64,000 bases of DNA from Eremothecium cymbalariae DBVPG#7215. Lineage: Eukaryota > Ascomycota > Saccharomycetes > Saccharomycetales > Saccharomycetaceae. Made by a program: the position numbers and the translations under genes. The stretch spans positions 496,001 through 560,000 of the forward strand of contig NC_016454.1 of assembly GCF_000235365.1 (NCBI RefSeq), in the 5' to 3' direction. Below, in pieces: positions 1-10,298 of this stretch; position 1 is the first letter of the stretch; each line of letters starts with the position of its first letter. The notes under the pieces are model-generated. The model worked only from the letters and a program-made list of their open reading frames with translations, ran no database searches and was not told where the DNA came from.

Positions 1-317
1 ATAATATCAGTTGTATCTTCAGATCCCTTAACATTACCGGCTCCTTCCTTCATCGAACCACTGGAATTCTTCTTCTTCTTTTTGGGTCTTCCCTCCATCT
101 TTGAAGATTCCTCAACACCAAATAACACATCACGAGCTGCTTCGTTAGCAACTTGCTTTAATTCCAACGGTGTTAGTACCGAAGCTCCACCTCTTGGAAA
201 TGCTATTTCTTCAGTACTTTTCAGTAAGGTTGACTGCTCAACCTGCTGCGTAGAACCTTGTCCGTCCAAGGGGGGTTCAACTTCCCTCTTTCTCTTATTA
301 ATACCTTCTGCCGCCAT
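1..317 (-). CDS. RRP5: rRNA biogenesis protein Rrp5, N-terminal part only
   Basis: Rrp5 is a large S1-repeat nucleolar protein needed for the early cleavages of pre-rRNA that lead to both 18S and 5.8S rRNA. Only the first 105 codons are in the window; the rest lies beyond base 1. The ATG is at 317-315 on the minus strand. The visible part starts with a short Lys/Arg-rich stretch, then carries the segment [20 protein letters not shown], which I recognise as almost identical to the yeast Rrp5 N-terminus, followed by a lysine-rich run. The S1 domains and the C-terminal HAT repeats are not visible. It is divergent from YPK9, and the shared upstream region has PAC-like and RRPE-like elements typical of ribosome biogenesis genes. 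Confidence 0.9.
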   Translation of the reverse strand, partial: MAAEGINKRKREVEPPLDGQGSTQQVEQSTLLKSTEEIAFPRGGASVLTPLELKQVANEAARDVLFGVEESSKMEGRPKKKKKNSSGSMKEGAGNVKGSEDTTDI

Positions 318-482
318 GTTGAAGGTCCCGCTCTCTCTCTGTATACTACTTTAAAATTAGGCGTCTGAATATTATCTATTATAGTTCCTATTTCGACGTT
401 CAGATGTTATCTAAATAAATAACTAATACAACACTTCAATCCTGATGGGGCACCTGAGTATTTTAGAACCAAAATAACTCTC

Positions 483-548
483 TTCTCATCATCTCATCTC
501 TTCAACATCTACATCAAATTTCATGTATAGATGTTGAAAAAAAATTTT
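483..548. promoter_or_regulatory. PAC-like and RRPE-like elements upstream of RRP5
   Basis: Two overlapping CTCATC-type copies of the PAC core lie at about 483-500, and GAAAAAAAATTTT at 536-548 fits the RRPE core. They lie about 170-230 bp upstream of the RRP5 start. This pairing marks ribosome-biogenesis genes in budding yeasts (Tod6/Dot6 and Stb3 sites). An imperfect inverted repeat, TTCAACATCTACAT against ATGTATAGATGTTGAA, spans 501-538 between them. The rest of the 711-bp divergent region 318-1028 shows only an E-box (separate entry). Confidence 0.5.
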
Positions 549-954
549 CCACGAAATAGAAAAAAGAAATCCTTGCTTACATTATCGAGGTGATTTTATC
601 GAACCTTAAAATGAACTACAAAATGCTGCAACTATATAGAAAAAACTAAGTTGGAACGATTCTCCTCGAGCAAATTGAATATTAAGTCCTTTAGGTTTAT
701 AGATAATTGGGTTTCAGCCACTCTTGGTAAAGTTTTTTTGCTTTACCGCTCATCTGTATATTTTATTTCTTGGGAGGATGTTGTATTTCGTATCTGTAAA
801 ATAACTTATAGCCACAAAGAAGAAAATCTATAAACAAATATTGAGCTTGGATGACTGGGTTAATTGCATCAAGGTTATTAGGCATCATCACAATGAAGGA
901 TTTACTATAGTATGCTAATAGATGTTGAAGGATTGTTTTAATTGCAAGTTTTGT

Positions 955-962
955 TCACGTGA
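955..962. promoter_or_regulatory. Palindromic E-box TCACGTGA before YPK9
   Basis: The sequence TCACGTGA is a perfect 8-bp palindrome and a full Cbf1/Pho4-type E-box. It lies about 67 bp upstream of the YPK9 ATG and about 640 bp from RRP5, so YPK9 is the likelier target. Which bHLH factor uses it cannot be read from the site. Confidence 0.4.
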
Positions 963-1028
963 CCAGAAATAACATTTATCTCAAAAGTAAAACCTATATT
1001 TTGTCCATACCACTTCTTCTATCTCGTA

Positions 1029-4000
1029 ATGATTCTATCACAAAATCGTATAGCGAAGTCGAGAATGTCATTTAACGTACGGAAGAGCAGTACATGTGGT
1101 ATGAATAATGACAGGCCAAGGCCTTCGTTTTCTTCGTCGAAGACATCATTGAGCTCTATTACTGCAGCCTCTTCGACAGTTTTAGAACGGCAGAATACGG
1201 AAGCGTATGCCGGTGCTACATTTGAAACTGTTCCTAGTTCCGTTGTCTCATTCCATCACCCACACTCGTACAGGTCCACGGCTTTGGGGAGTGTTGATTC
1301 GTTGGCGAGGAGCAGGAGGAACACTGGCTCTGATTCTTTAGCTTTGACGCCTCTCCATTCAAGGACTTCCGAACAATCACGAACTCCTTCTAGAATTCCA
1401 CATTTTAGGTTTTTTACTGAGGAACAACTTGAGAATGCTCAAGGGGCAGCTTCTACATTAGGTTATACAGACTACGATACAGATTGGGATGCGATCCCGG
1501 CGTATGAACAATACCGACTACATGCTCAACCAAGATCCTCAATTTCCTCATTTCGGAACACAAGTGACCAAGCAGCAGGATCTGTTCTTTCATCAACAAG
1601 AGGAAGGTCTTCTATCTCTTGTGCTGTAGATCAAAGTGGAGGAAGGCCCTCTCAAGATAGTTTTTCTCGTTCATCACAAAGCTCGTCTCAATACTCATTT
1701 AGAGCGAGGATCCCTGTTGAGGTTGAGGAAGCAGCAGGTAGTTCCCATTTGACAGGCGATACCATATCTGATCACTACAGTGATGGTGATACTGATCTTC
1801 AATTATTGGCTGATGAGGATGGTTCCAATATAATAGAATCTTCTGAAACTCAGAATGGTCCAAACAAAAAATCTTGCCACACGGAGTATCTAAAACCGCA
1901 GTATCATGAAAGATTTTACCCCCAGCATAATCCACATTTACATTTCCAACGATTTTACATAGCCGAGGAAGATTTTGTTATAGGTATTGCAGGTTTCAAA
2001 ACTTCCATTTGGAAGAAATATTCGTATAATATTTGGTGTTGGTTAACTTTTGGTCTATTATATTTGATTTGCAAGTGGATTCCACGTTATAAGGTAAAGC
2101 TGTGTGGCACGAAAACTCTTTTAGGAAAAGCAGAATGGGTGGTTGTAGAAAATCAATACGGCGAATTGTCGATTATCGATGTCAAGAGGGAGTGGTATAA
2201 TAGACCTTTAAGTACTATCTTTCCTTTGGAATACGACCCAACACTCACCAATTACCGCCATTATCACCATGAAAGCGAATCCAATCCAAACGTCCCGATA
2301 ATTATTTCGTTTGAATACAGGTATTTAAAATTGATATATTCACCCTTACTCGATATATTCCAGACGAATTCTAACTGGACAGATCCTAATTGGGTTGATT
2401 TAGATCTAGCATCCAAGGGATTACCAACCGCTATACATGAAGATAGAGTCATTGCATTCGGCAAAAACAGTATTAGATTGAAACAAAAAGATACATCTCA
2501 AATTTTTTTCGAGGAGGCTTTACATCCATTTTATGTTTTTCAAATTTTCTCTATTATCCTTTGGATGTTTGACGAATATTACTTTTATGCGGCTTGTATT
2601 TTTATCATTTCAGCGTTTTCTATAATGGATACAATTTTTGAAACCAAACAGTCCTATGCTAGATTGTTCGAGGTTTCGCATTTCCATTGCGATGTTCGTG
2701 TCTACAAGGATGGTTTCTGGACGCAGGTTTCTTCTTCTGATTTAGTTCCTGGAGACATATATGAAATTTCTGATCCATCATTGTCCGTTGTACCCTGTGA
2801 TTCCGTTTTAATTTCAGGTGACTGCCTCACTAACGAGTCTATGCTAACTGGTGAGTCTGTCCCTGTTTCAAAAGTTGCAGCAACGGTAGAAACTATGCAT
2901 CAATTGTTGGAGGATTTTATGGACACCCAGGTATCTGGCTTCGTTTCAAAATCTTTTCTTTTCAATGGTACCAAGCTAATAAGAGTTCGCCCAGCAGCAG
3001 GACAGTCTACGGCTTTAGCCATGGCTGTTCGAACTGGTTTTTCAACCACCAAAGGTGGATTGGTGCGGTCTATGGTCTTCCCAAAGCCTATTGGTTTTAA
3101 GTTCTACGAAGATTCCTTCAAATACCTTGGTATTATGGCACTAGTTGCATGCTTTGGGTTCTTCATTAACATTATTCAGTTTATCAGTATGGGGTTGAGT
3201 AAAAGGGTAATAATTCTTCGTGGACTAGATATAGTTACTATTGTTATCCCTCCGGCGTTACCGGCATCGTTGTCCATTGGCACTGGATTTGCATTAAACA
3301 GATTAAAGAAAAAAGGAATTTTCTGTATCACTCCAACAAGGCTAAATATTGGAGGTAAGATCGACGTCATGTGCTTTGATAAAACAGGAACATTAACCGA
3401 GGATGGCCTAACTGTTTTGGGCGTACATTTTGTACAAAATTCAAGAAAAGAATTAAATTTTAGCGACTTAATTAAAGACGTTGGTGGCCTATGCAGCAAT
3501 TTCGCTCACAATGATTCTCCTTTTCAGAATGCTATGAAGGCCAAGAAATTCTTCTTTTCTTTACTAACATGCCATTCATTGAGAGTAGTTAATGATGAGC
3601 TCATAGGAGATCCTCTAGACTTCAAAATGTTTCAGTTTACAAAATGGACATATGCAGAAGATACAAAGGGGTACAAGTTTTCCTCCTTATACGAAGAAAG
3701 GCATGATACAGGTCTTTTACCAGAAAATAGCAGTATATCGCCCGCTATTGTTTATCGAAACGCTGATGGTAATTTGGATAATGAAAGTACAAATAATATG
3801 ATAGGTATTGTTAGGAGTTTTGAATTTTTGCCTCAATTAAGACGTATGAGTGTGATAGTTAAGCCGTTTTCTGAAAAAGTGTTCATTTCATTCACCAAGG
3901 GTGCTCCAGAAGTAATTGCAGATCTCTGTAATAGATCTTCTTTACCTGAAGATTATGACAATTTATTGAACAATTATACGCATAAAGGTTATAGAGTTAT

Positions 4001-5420
4001 TTCTTGTGCTGGAAAAGTTTTGAATAAAAACTCATGGCTACATTCTCAAAAGGTCACTCGTGAAGAGGTTGAGTCTGATCTAGAATTTTTAGGGTTTATT
4101 ATTTTTGAAAATCGGTTAAAGAGTTCTACTAAAAGCACCCTAGAGTCATTGAATGCTGCGAATATTAGAACTATAATGTGTACTGGTGATAATGTTTTGA
4201 CAGCAATTTCTGTCGGAAGAGAGGCAAACTTGATAAACAATTCTCGGGTTTTTGTTGCCTCTCTTATTGAACCTATGAATCAATCTAAAGAAATGCTAGT
4301 ATGGCAAGATGTTGATCGACCCTCAGAGGTTTTGGATACTGTTACGCTAAAACCATCACTGGAATACGATGAAGATTACACGTTAGCGATTACCGGCGAT
4401 GTTTTCCGCGTACTATTTAAAAATAACGAGTTCGTTTCCAATCAATATCTCAACAATGTATTACTCAAGTGTTCGATTTATGCACGCATGTCACCTGATG
4501 AAAAGCATGAATTAGTTGAACAATTACAAGGTTTGAATTATGCTGTTGGATTTTGTGGTGATGGTGCCAATGATTGTGGTGCTTTGAAAGCTGCTGATAT
4601 CGGTGTTTCACTATCAGACGCAGAGGCCTCAGTAGCTGCTCCTTTTACGTCACAGATTTTTGAGATAAGTTGTGTTTTGGATGTCATCAAAGAAGGTCGT
4701 GCAGCATTAGTAACATCCTTTGCTTGTTTTCAATACATGAGTCTATATTCTGCGATCCAATTCATTACTATTAATATTCTATACAGTCGTGGAATCAACT
4801 TGGCGGACTTCCAATTTCTTTATATTGATTTGTTCTTGATCGTCCCCATTGCGATATTTATGTCATGGTCAAAGCCATACAGCGTGTTAGCCAAAAAGCG
4901 TCCGAGTGCCAATTTAGTATCCCCAAAGATTTTAGTTCCATTTTTTGTGCAGCTTATCATCATTTTTGTTTTCCAAATCATTCCATGGTACATGGTCCAG
5001 AAGATGCCTTGGTACATAAAACCAGTAGCTGGCGATGACAACGCCGTGAAATCCAGCGATAATACCGTGTTATTCTTTGTCTCGAACTTCCAATACATAT
5101 TAATTGCGATTGTGCTATCTGTTGGTCCACCTTACAGGGAACCTATATCCAAGAACTTCGGCTTGATAGCCGACGTTGTCCTGTCGGTGCTCGCTTCATT
5201 GAAGTTAATGTATTTGGACTGCAACTCATGGCTTGGCTCACTGTTCTTCTTGACAGAAATTTCACCAAATTTTAAGCTCATGATTTGTGGATGGGTTGCA
5301 CTTAACTGTCTAGTGCAGCTTGTTGTACCTGGGAAGTTCAAATACCTTTTCAGAAAGAAGCGTAGCAGCAAGAAGTATAAAAATATTTTAAGGGAGCAAA
5401 TGCTAAGTCACACAGTATGA
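1029..5420 (+). CDS. YPK9: Vacuolar P5B-type ATPase Ypk9 (ATP13A2/PARK9 family)
   Basis: A cation-pumping P-type ATPase of the P5B class; yeast Ypk9 acts at the vacuole membrane, and its animal relatives (ATP13A2) export polyamines from lysosomes. The 1463-residue product is close to the yeast length (1472). A disordered Ser-rich N-terminus (to about residue 290) includes the conserved PYAGATFE-like and SFHHPHS segments. The actuator loop has TGES at 607-610. A PPALPASLSIG motif near 741, typical of P5 ATPases, precedes the phosphorylation motif DKTGTLTEDG with its aspartate at 784. GDGAND lies at about 1177-1182, and further membrane segments follow. A second ATG at codon 13 could also serve as start. 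In S. cerevisiae this is YOR291W, beside YOR292C as here. Confidence 0.97.
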   Translation: MILSQNRIAKSRMSFNVRKSSTCGMNNDRPRPSFSSSKTSLSSITAASSTVLERQNTEAYAGATFETVPSSVVSFHHPHSYRSTALGSVDSLARSRRNTGSDSLALTPLHSRTSEQSRTPSRIPHFRFFTEEQLENAQGAASTLGYTDYDTDWDAIPAYEQYRLHAQPRSSISSFRNTSDQAAGSVLSSTRGRSSISCAVDQSGGRPSQDSFSRSSQSSSQYSFRARIPVEVEEAAGSSHLTGDTISDHYSDGDTDLQLLADEDGSNIIESSETQNGPNKKSCHTEYLKPQYHERFYPQHNPHLHFQRFYIAEEDFVIGIAGFKTSIWKKYSYNIWCWLTFGLLYLICKWIPRYKVKLCGTKTLLGKAEWVVVENQYGELSIIDVKREWYNRPLSTIFPLEYDPTLTNYRHYHHESESNPNVPIIISFEYRYLKLIYSPLLDIFQTNSNWTDPNWVDLDLASKGLPTAIHEDRVIAFGKNSIRLKQKDTSQIFFEEALHPFYVFQIFSIILWMFDEYYFYAACIFIISAFSIMDTIFETKQSYARLFEVSHFHCDVRVYKDGFWTQVSSSDLVPGDIYEISDPSLSVVPCDSVLISGDCLTNESMLTGESVPVSKVAATVETMHQLLEDFMDTQVSGFVSKSFLFNGTKLIRVRPAAGQSTALAMAVRTGFSTTKGGLVRSMVFPKPIGFKFYEDSFKYLGIMALVACFGFFINIIQFISMGLSKRVIILRGLDIVTIVIPPALPASLSIGTGFALNRLKKKGIFCITPTRLNIGGKIDVMCFDKTGTLTEDGLTVLGVHFVQNSRKELNFSDLIKDVGGLCSNFAHNDSPFQNAMKAKKFFFSLLTCHSLRVVNDELIGDPLDFKMFQFTKWTYAEDTKGYKFSSLYEERHDTGLLPENSSISPAIVYRNADGNLDNESTNNMIGIVRSFEFLPQLRRMSVIVKPFSEKVFISFTKGAPEVIADLCNRSSLPEDYDNLLNNYTHKGYRVISCAGKVLNKNSWLHSQKVTREEVESDLEFLGFIIFENRLKSSTKSTLESLNAANIRTIMCTGDNVLTAISVGREANLINNSRVFVASLIEPMNQSKEMLVWQDVDRPSEVLDTVTLKPSLEYDEDYTLAITGDVFRVLFKNNEFVSNQYLNNVLLKCSIYARMSPDEKHELVEQLQGLNYAVGFCGDGANDCGALKAADIGVSLSDAEASVAAPFTSQIFEISCVLDVIKEGRAALVTSFACFQYMSLYSAIQFITINILYSRGINLADFQFLYIDLFLIVPIAIFMSWSKPYSVLAKKRPSANLVSPKILVPFFVQLIIIFVFQIIPWYMVQKMPWYIKPVAGDDNAVKSSDNTVLFFVSNFQYILIAIVLSVGPPYREPISKNFGLIADVVLSVLASLKLMYLDCNSWLGSLFFLTEISPNFKLMICGWVALNCLVQLVVPGKFKYLFRKKRSSKKYKNILREQMLSHTV

Positions 5421-5585
5421 ACCTTAATAATCACATGCCGTGAACTTGGCATCTTGCATTCTCCTGCGACGAATGTCTTAATATATAGATATACGTTACA
5501 CATGGGATATCCATATGTGTAGGCTTTCCAACTTTCAAATGTAATCTCATTCATAAAAGTAATTAAGAAGTCGGATTAACATCAT

Positions 5586-6551
5586 CTATGTGGACTGCGT
5601 CGCCGCTGTGCGCATCGATAAAAAGCAGTTCCACACAACCCCAACTGCAGAGCTGAAAGGCACCTGTAGTGGTTTGGGCATCAGCAAGAAATTGATGAAT
5701 TGGACCATCGGCCAAACCAAGTAATTACAGCCCAGTGTGCTCAAATAAACCCTCTGGATTTTCTTGGCAAACGACTTTTCATCCCCACGCTCCATTATGT
5801 AATTTGAGTACATAAAGAAACAGTACAGAGATATTGGAGAGTACAGCAGTTGATCTGAAAGGACACGTTCTAATACCTGCACAACCGTCGGATCCTCTGT
5901 AAATAAGTAATTCAGAATTATATACCACGGCACCTGAAAATTCGCCATGAACCATCCCCAAGCCACAAAACACGCCCATCGATAAAGGTTAAAATTCTGA
6001 ATAGCCTGTTCCGCTCCAAAATCTAGACCCATATCATCTGGATCGTATATTCCCACAGCCGCCCGCTGCGGTCCATAGTCATTAAATACAGAAACATTGT
6101 CCACCTCATCGTCCATTTCCTCGTCTTCAAACAAGCTCTCACTTGGATCCCTTCTCTGTAAATGCATCATGATGTTTTTAGCAGTATTATTGATCACTCT
6201 AGGCACAGGATCTATCTGAGATGCCATCACACATGATATGCATTGAGCTAACAAATCTGACAAACCAAACAGCAGAATATTAGAACAGTACGTCGCAAGC
6301 AACGCCGACCTCTTGTAAATGCCTCCATAAACCCCCCAAAATTTTGTTAACAGTACCAGCCACACTGTCAATAATATACAATGCACAATAGGAACTTGGA
6401 AAACCCTACTACGACGGAATCTCTCAAATATTTCAATAAACCTGTCTTGCCAACTCCGTTCAAAATGTCCAAAGCCACCCTCAGAACTACCCGTTGCAGG
6501 TGCCTCATAAGCAACCGCAATCTGGTCCCTGCCCAATAATTGAACCGGCAT
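5586..6551 (-). CDS. Mpv17/PMP22 family membrane protein (YOR292C type)
   Basis: A 321-residue protein of the Mpv17/PMP22 family of small integral proteins, known from peroxisomes, mitochondria and vacuoles; yeast YOR292C is assigned to the vacuole and its molecular role is unknown. About four hydrophobic segments are visible: near residues 53-72, 80-100, 190-215 and 285-310. An acidic, probably cytosolic insert lies around 135-180. The family signature appears near the C-terminus, where YLVWPMVQFINFLLMPKPLQ matches the usual W-P-x-Q-x-x-NF pattern. It is convergent with YPK9 and divergent from RPS10. Length and position match YOR292C. Confidence 0.88.
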   Translation of the reverse strand: MPVQLLGRDQIAVAYEAPATGSSEGGFGHFERSWQDRFIEIFERFRRSRVFQVPIVHCILLTVWLVLLTKFWGVYGGIYKRSALLATYCSNILLFGLSDLLAQCISCVMASQIDPVPRVINNTAKNIMMHLQRRDPSESLFEDEEMDDEVDNVSVFNDYGPQRAAVGIYDPDDMGLDFGAEQAIQNFNLYRWACFVAWGWFMANFQVPWYIILNYLFTEDPTVVQVLERVLSDQLLYSPISLYCFFMYSNYIMERGDEKSFAKKIQRVYLSTLGCNYLVWPMVQFINFLLMPKPLQVPFSSAVGVVWNCFLSMRTAATQST

Positions 6552-6710
6552 CTTGCTACAACCTTGTCGCTATATATTGTATTGCATATATATATATACA
6601 TATTATTTTAGGATAGCCAGATACCGCAGCTCGAACAATAGACAATTCAGAGCTATAATTAATTACCATTGCCGTTTCAAACAACCCATGCTGTGACTGC
6701 TTCCTGAACA

Positions 6711-6737
6711 ACACCCACACAACCAACACCCACACAT
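6711..6737. promoter_or_regulatory. Tandem Rap1 sites upstream of RPS10
   Basis: Two copies of ACACCCACACA lie 15 bp apart (6711-6721 and 6726-6736), about 400 bp before the RPS10 start. Paired Rap1 sites in the same orientation are the standard upstream element of yeast ribosomal protein genes. They also lie about 160 bp upstream of the divergent Mpv17 gene. Confidence 0.6.
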
Positions 6738-6860
6738 ATAAAATTAGGCGATACATATGGTGGTGCACTGGTAAGAAATGGAGGTCGACTCAGCGTCCAA
6801 TTTCCCCGCCTACTCCCAACCGCCCTTCCTGCCTAACGCCCGGCTAGCATGGCTGGAGCA

Positions 6861-6938
6861 GGGCGGTCCCGGGGGGCGCCAGGCTGGGACTCCCTTGCGA
6901 GTCCCGCCAAACCCTGCCTAACGTCCCCGGGACCGCCC
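6861..6938. repeat. GC-rich nested inverted repeat in the RPS10 promoter
   Basis: The arm GGGCGGTCCCGGGG (6861-6874) is an exact reverse complement of 6925-6938. Inside it, GGGACTC (6886-6892) pairs with GAGTCCC (6899-6905). The pair sits in a block of about 240 bp (roughly 6780-7020) that is far richer in G and C than the flanks. Short open frames here on both strands are a by-product of the base composition. Confidence 0.75.
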
Positions 6939-7132
6939 ACCCCCACGCAAGCTGCCCCCCGACGGTCCAGCCTGCACGGGTTGGTTCGCCATAGCTTCCC
7001 CTGCTCGCATTGGCATGGAACCACAGACGTGAAAAATGTATAGGATCTAAACCAAGTGACCTTTGACTTTAAGAACGGGTTTGCAGACGTTTACAGAGGT
7101 ATCATCAATCCAAGTAGCCAATAGCTTTAATC

Positions 7133-7822
7133 ATGTTGATTCCAAAGGAAGAAAGAACCAAGATTCACAGAAAGTTGTTTCAAGGTACGTATTAATTTAC
7201 AATATGGAAACTGGAGTTTGGTTGCTAGACCATGTGTGTTGCTGCAAAAGAGGAAAAAAGGATGAATGACAAGGATTGATCAATATAAGATGATCAGTAG
7301 CATGGATTTACCAACGGGTCTCTCATTTTAGAAAGGTTATGAACTGATCGATAAAGGTTTTGTTGGTAACCAAAAAGAAAGTCAATCCAATCCAACCCAT
7401 ATAACAAGAAACATGATAGAAATATTATATTAAAAAAACGAAAAACGTGAATGATATAAATAAATGAAACCAAGAAGCAGGTGATATACAGGGTTTAGCA
7501 AGAAATGACATATCAGAAAAGTTTAGCTTTACTAACTATTTTTTTTGTTCATACAGATGGTGTTCTAGTCGCTAAGAAGGACTTCAATCAACCAAAGCAC
7601 GATGAAATCGACACCAAGAACTTGTACGTTATTAAGGCTTTGCAGTCCTTGACTTCTAAGGGCTTCGTCAAGACTCAGTTCTCTTGGCAATACTACTACT
7701 ACACATTGACCGAGGAAGGTGTTGAGTACTTGAGAAATTACTTGGGTTTGCCAGAAAACGTCGTTCCAGGTACTTACTTGGCCGACAGATCCCAAACTCA
7801 AAGACCACAAAGAAGATACTAA
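7133..7822 (+). CDS. RPS10: 40S ribosomal protein eS10, one intron
   Basis: Small-subunit ribosomal protein eS10, 105 residues. Coding exons are 7133-7184 and 7557-7822. The 372-bp intron (7185-7556) has donor GTACGT, branch site TACTAAC at 7530-7536 and acceptor ATACAG. Exon 1 is 52 nt, ending in phase 1 as in the yeast RPS10 genes, and encodes MLIPKEERTKIHRKLFQ. Exon 2 continues DGVLVAKKDFNQPKH and has the aromatic FSWQYYYYTLTEEG core of the winged-helix domain. S. cerevisiae has two copies beside YOR292C and RRP5 (YMR229C) respectively; both neighbours are present here, so this is the unduplicated ancestor. Twin Rap1 sites lie upstream. Confidence 0.97.
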
Positions 7823-8017
7823 GTGTATATTGATCTAGTCATATTGGGAACCCAATTGTCTAAAAACAACGTCGTTTATACTATATTATCAAACTGTCAT
7901 AGTGCCTTTTTAATTAGTTACTTATTTTGCTCCGCCTGTGTTTCTATGTGCGCCAGCCTTTTTCATTTGTGCGTGTCCAGCACGCTCTCGCAATTATGTA
8001 GCCCAATGTACATCTAC

Positions 8018-8077
8018 GTATATATATACACATACACGCACACACACATATATATGATATATGTGTGTGTGGGCGTG
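8018..8077. repeat. TA/CA microsatellite with dyad symmetry between RPS10 and PEF1
   Basis: An alternating TA and CA tract is followed by its near reverse complement (TATATGTGTGTGTG), giving an imperfect hairpin over about 8036-8077. Nothing else recognisable stands in 7823-8512, which holds the end of RPS10 and the PEF1 promoter. Confidence 0.6.
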
Positions 8078-8512
8078 CATATTGATGTAACAATTTCTTG
8101 ACACTTGATGCATGTCTCCGCCAGACACCTGCGACGTCAATTTCCCTACATCCTATGGAAGATTAGCGCAACATTTTCAAATGCATCGAAACTGTTTCAC
8201 ATTAGTCAATATTCCTACTTCCCCCTCCCCAACTACCGCTGCATATATGTCACTATTTTCACACAGGTTAATTGGAGAAAGCAATATGTTTCTTTACCAA
8301 AATAGTGCTGTCGTTTCAGTTCAAAAATTGAAATAGGTTGTTTTCATAACATGAGAAAAGGTAAAGTTACTCCGCCTTCTTTTAACTAGTTCCTTTCCTG
8401 TAGAACATAACTTAACACTTTTAAGGTTGTCATTTTACTTTAAGAAGGTAGCCTTGTATATGTCTAGAGTTCAGGCAACTAGAGTGATTTTACAACTATA
8501 AGATCAGGTTAT

Positions 8513-9856
8513 ATGTGTGCGAGAAAGCTCAAATACGCTTCGGACGATGAGTTGCCGGTATGTTTCTAAGTGACAAGATTGTTTGTTGCGGTCGGGTTGA
8601 GCAACAACAAGAATATAAATGGGAAGGAAAGCTTTGATTTACTGACAAGTTATTTATCTTAGTTATTTGCAACACCAGAGGAAGCTATGCGCGAAGGTAA
8701 GAGACAGGAAGAAGAAGAAAGAAGGAGAAGACATATGGAGTATCAGTCTGGGAAGTATGTCGCCCCTATTAATTCGGGCCATCTTGCAATGAACACAGGG
8801 GCTTCTGTACCGATGACAGGTAATAATGCTGGAGGAAATAGGATGTCGGCGAACATGCGAACGCCAATGATCAGGAATACGGGGCAGATGGGTGGTTATG
8901 GAGACCAGTCTGGATACCAGCAGGCTATTCCCCACCCGCAGCAGCAGAACATGGCTCCTCCACAGCAGCATATGCCACCACCACCACCACAGCAGCACAT
9001 GCCTCCCCAGCAGCAAGTGCAGCAGCAACAGAATGTGCCCCCCTATAATGGGCGTATGGGACCAAGTCAGCATGGGTACCAGCAAGGGCCACAGCACCCA
9101 ACTCAAAATTGCATACCACACTCTACTCAATCCCTTGGAGGGAACAGACCAGTGTATCCCCCTCCCCACGGTCCTCCTCCTATACAGGGGGCCGGGCGGC
9201 AGCTGCAGTATCAGCAACTTCTGAGATCAGAGCCATCAAATAGCTTTGTAAATCCTTCACCAACACGAAACAACATGCAACAACAACAGGCTAATTCTAA
9301 TGGATCGTCGGAAGATCAAGATGCAATAACGGCGAAGAAATTATTCTACAACCATGATGTGAGAAAACAAGAACGGTTGACTGCAGAAGAACTCCAAAAT
9401 CTGTTGCAGAACGATGACAATACCCAATTCTGTATGAGTTCAATTGATGCGCTAATAAGTCTGTTTGGAGCTGCACGCTTTGGAACGGTGAATTTGTCAG
9501 AGTTCACGTCGTTGTACAAACGTGTGAAGAGATGGAGGATGGTTTATGTGGATAACGATATAAACGGTTCCTTTACAATAACTGTGAATGAATTCCATAA
9601 TTCCTTACAAGAACTAGGTTACGTACTCCCTATTGAAGTTACTGAGAACCTATTTGAGCAATATGCAGAGTTCATCAACAGCAACAAAAACGTCAAGGAA
9701 TTAAAGTTTGACAGGTTTGTTGAGTCTCTCGTATGGCTAATGAAGTTGACAAAGGTATTCAGGAAATACGATGAACACCAAGACGGTATTGCAACTATTC
9801 ACTTCAAGGATTTTATAGATTCTTCATTATATTTGGGTAGGTTTTTGCCCAATTAA
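8513..9856 (+). CDS. PEF1: Penta-EF-hand protein Pef1 (ALG-2 family), one intron
   Basis: A Ca2+/Zn2+-binding penta-EF-hand protein of the ALG-2/peflin group; yeast Pef1 is involved in polar growth and division and in cation homeostasis. I join exon 8513-8557 to exon 8663-9856, giving 412 residues. The intron (105 bp) has donor GTATGT, branch TACTGAC at 8640-8646 and acceptor TTAG at 8659-8662. Exon 1 encodes MCARKLKYASDDELP and exon 2 continues LFATPEEAMREGKR; together they match the yeast start MCAKKLKYA...ATPKEAM. Without the intron the true N-terminus is lost. A Gln/Pro/Met-rich linker follows, then the EF-hand region (about 240-412) with FYNHDV and YVDNDINGSFTITVNEF. Confidence 0.93.
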
Positions 9857-10298
9857 AAAGAAGAAAATAATAGGAAAAACGATACAGCCAAATACAAATA
9901 TTTACTTTCTGCTTTATTTTATTTTCGTCGCGCAAATTATATATATATATAATATAAATATATAATATAAATATATATTAGGTTTTTTGGATATGTATAT
10001 ATTATGTGTAGACATATGATATTTTTTGTTCATAGACTCTTCATTTGTGGGTGTTCACTGCGTCATGTTAGTGTCAGGGGTACATTATAGTGACAGTGAC
10101 AGACATACAGACGACACAGATAAACATTGCGCGACGGTGGAGCACAAAAAGTTAAGTATTACTTAAATTATTAGTTCTTACACATAAATAGTTGAATATA
10201 GAATCTATATTGAATTATTTTAATCATATAATCTATTAGTTCAAATTTGGATTAACGATAAATACTATTATAAAGACTAGACTTTTTAAAAAGACGGG
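9857..10298. promoter_or_regulatory. SPR3 upstream region with AT repeats and a middle-sporulation element
   Basis: An ATATAAATATATAATATAAA-type tract fills about 9940-9975. The sequence AGCACAAAA at 10141-10149 fits the Ndt80 middle-sporulation element (core CACAAAA) and lies 150 bp before the SPR3 ATG. This agrees with the sporulation-specific expression of SPR3 in S. cerevisiae. Confidence 0.4.

Noticed and set aside
6833..7043. Overlapping open frames on both strands in the GC-rich block before RPS10
   Set aside because: They mirror each other across strands, are rich in Pro/Arg/Ala/Gly as expected from composition, and include the inverted repeat; no homology recognised.
8663..9224. Long frames on the other strand and in a second frame over the PEF1 Gln/Pro repeat region
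   Set aside because: They are by-products of the CAG/CCA-rich repeat in the genuine PEF1 exon.
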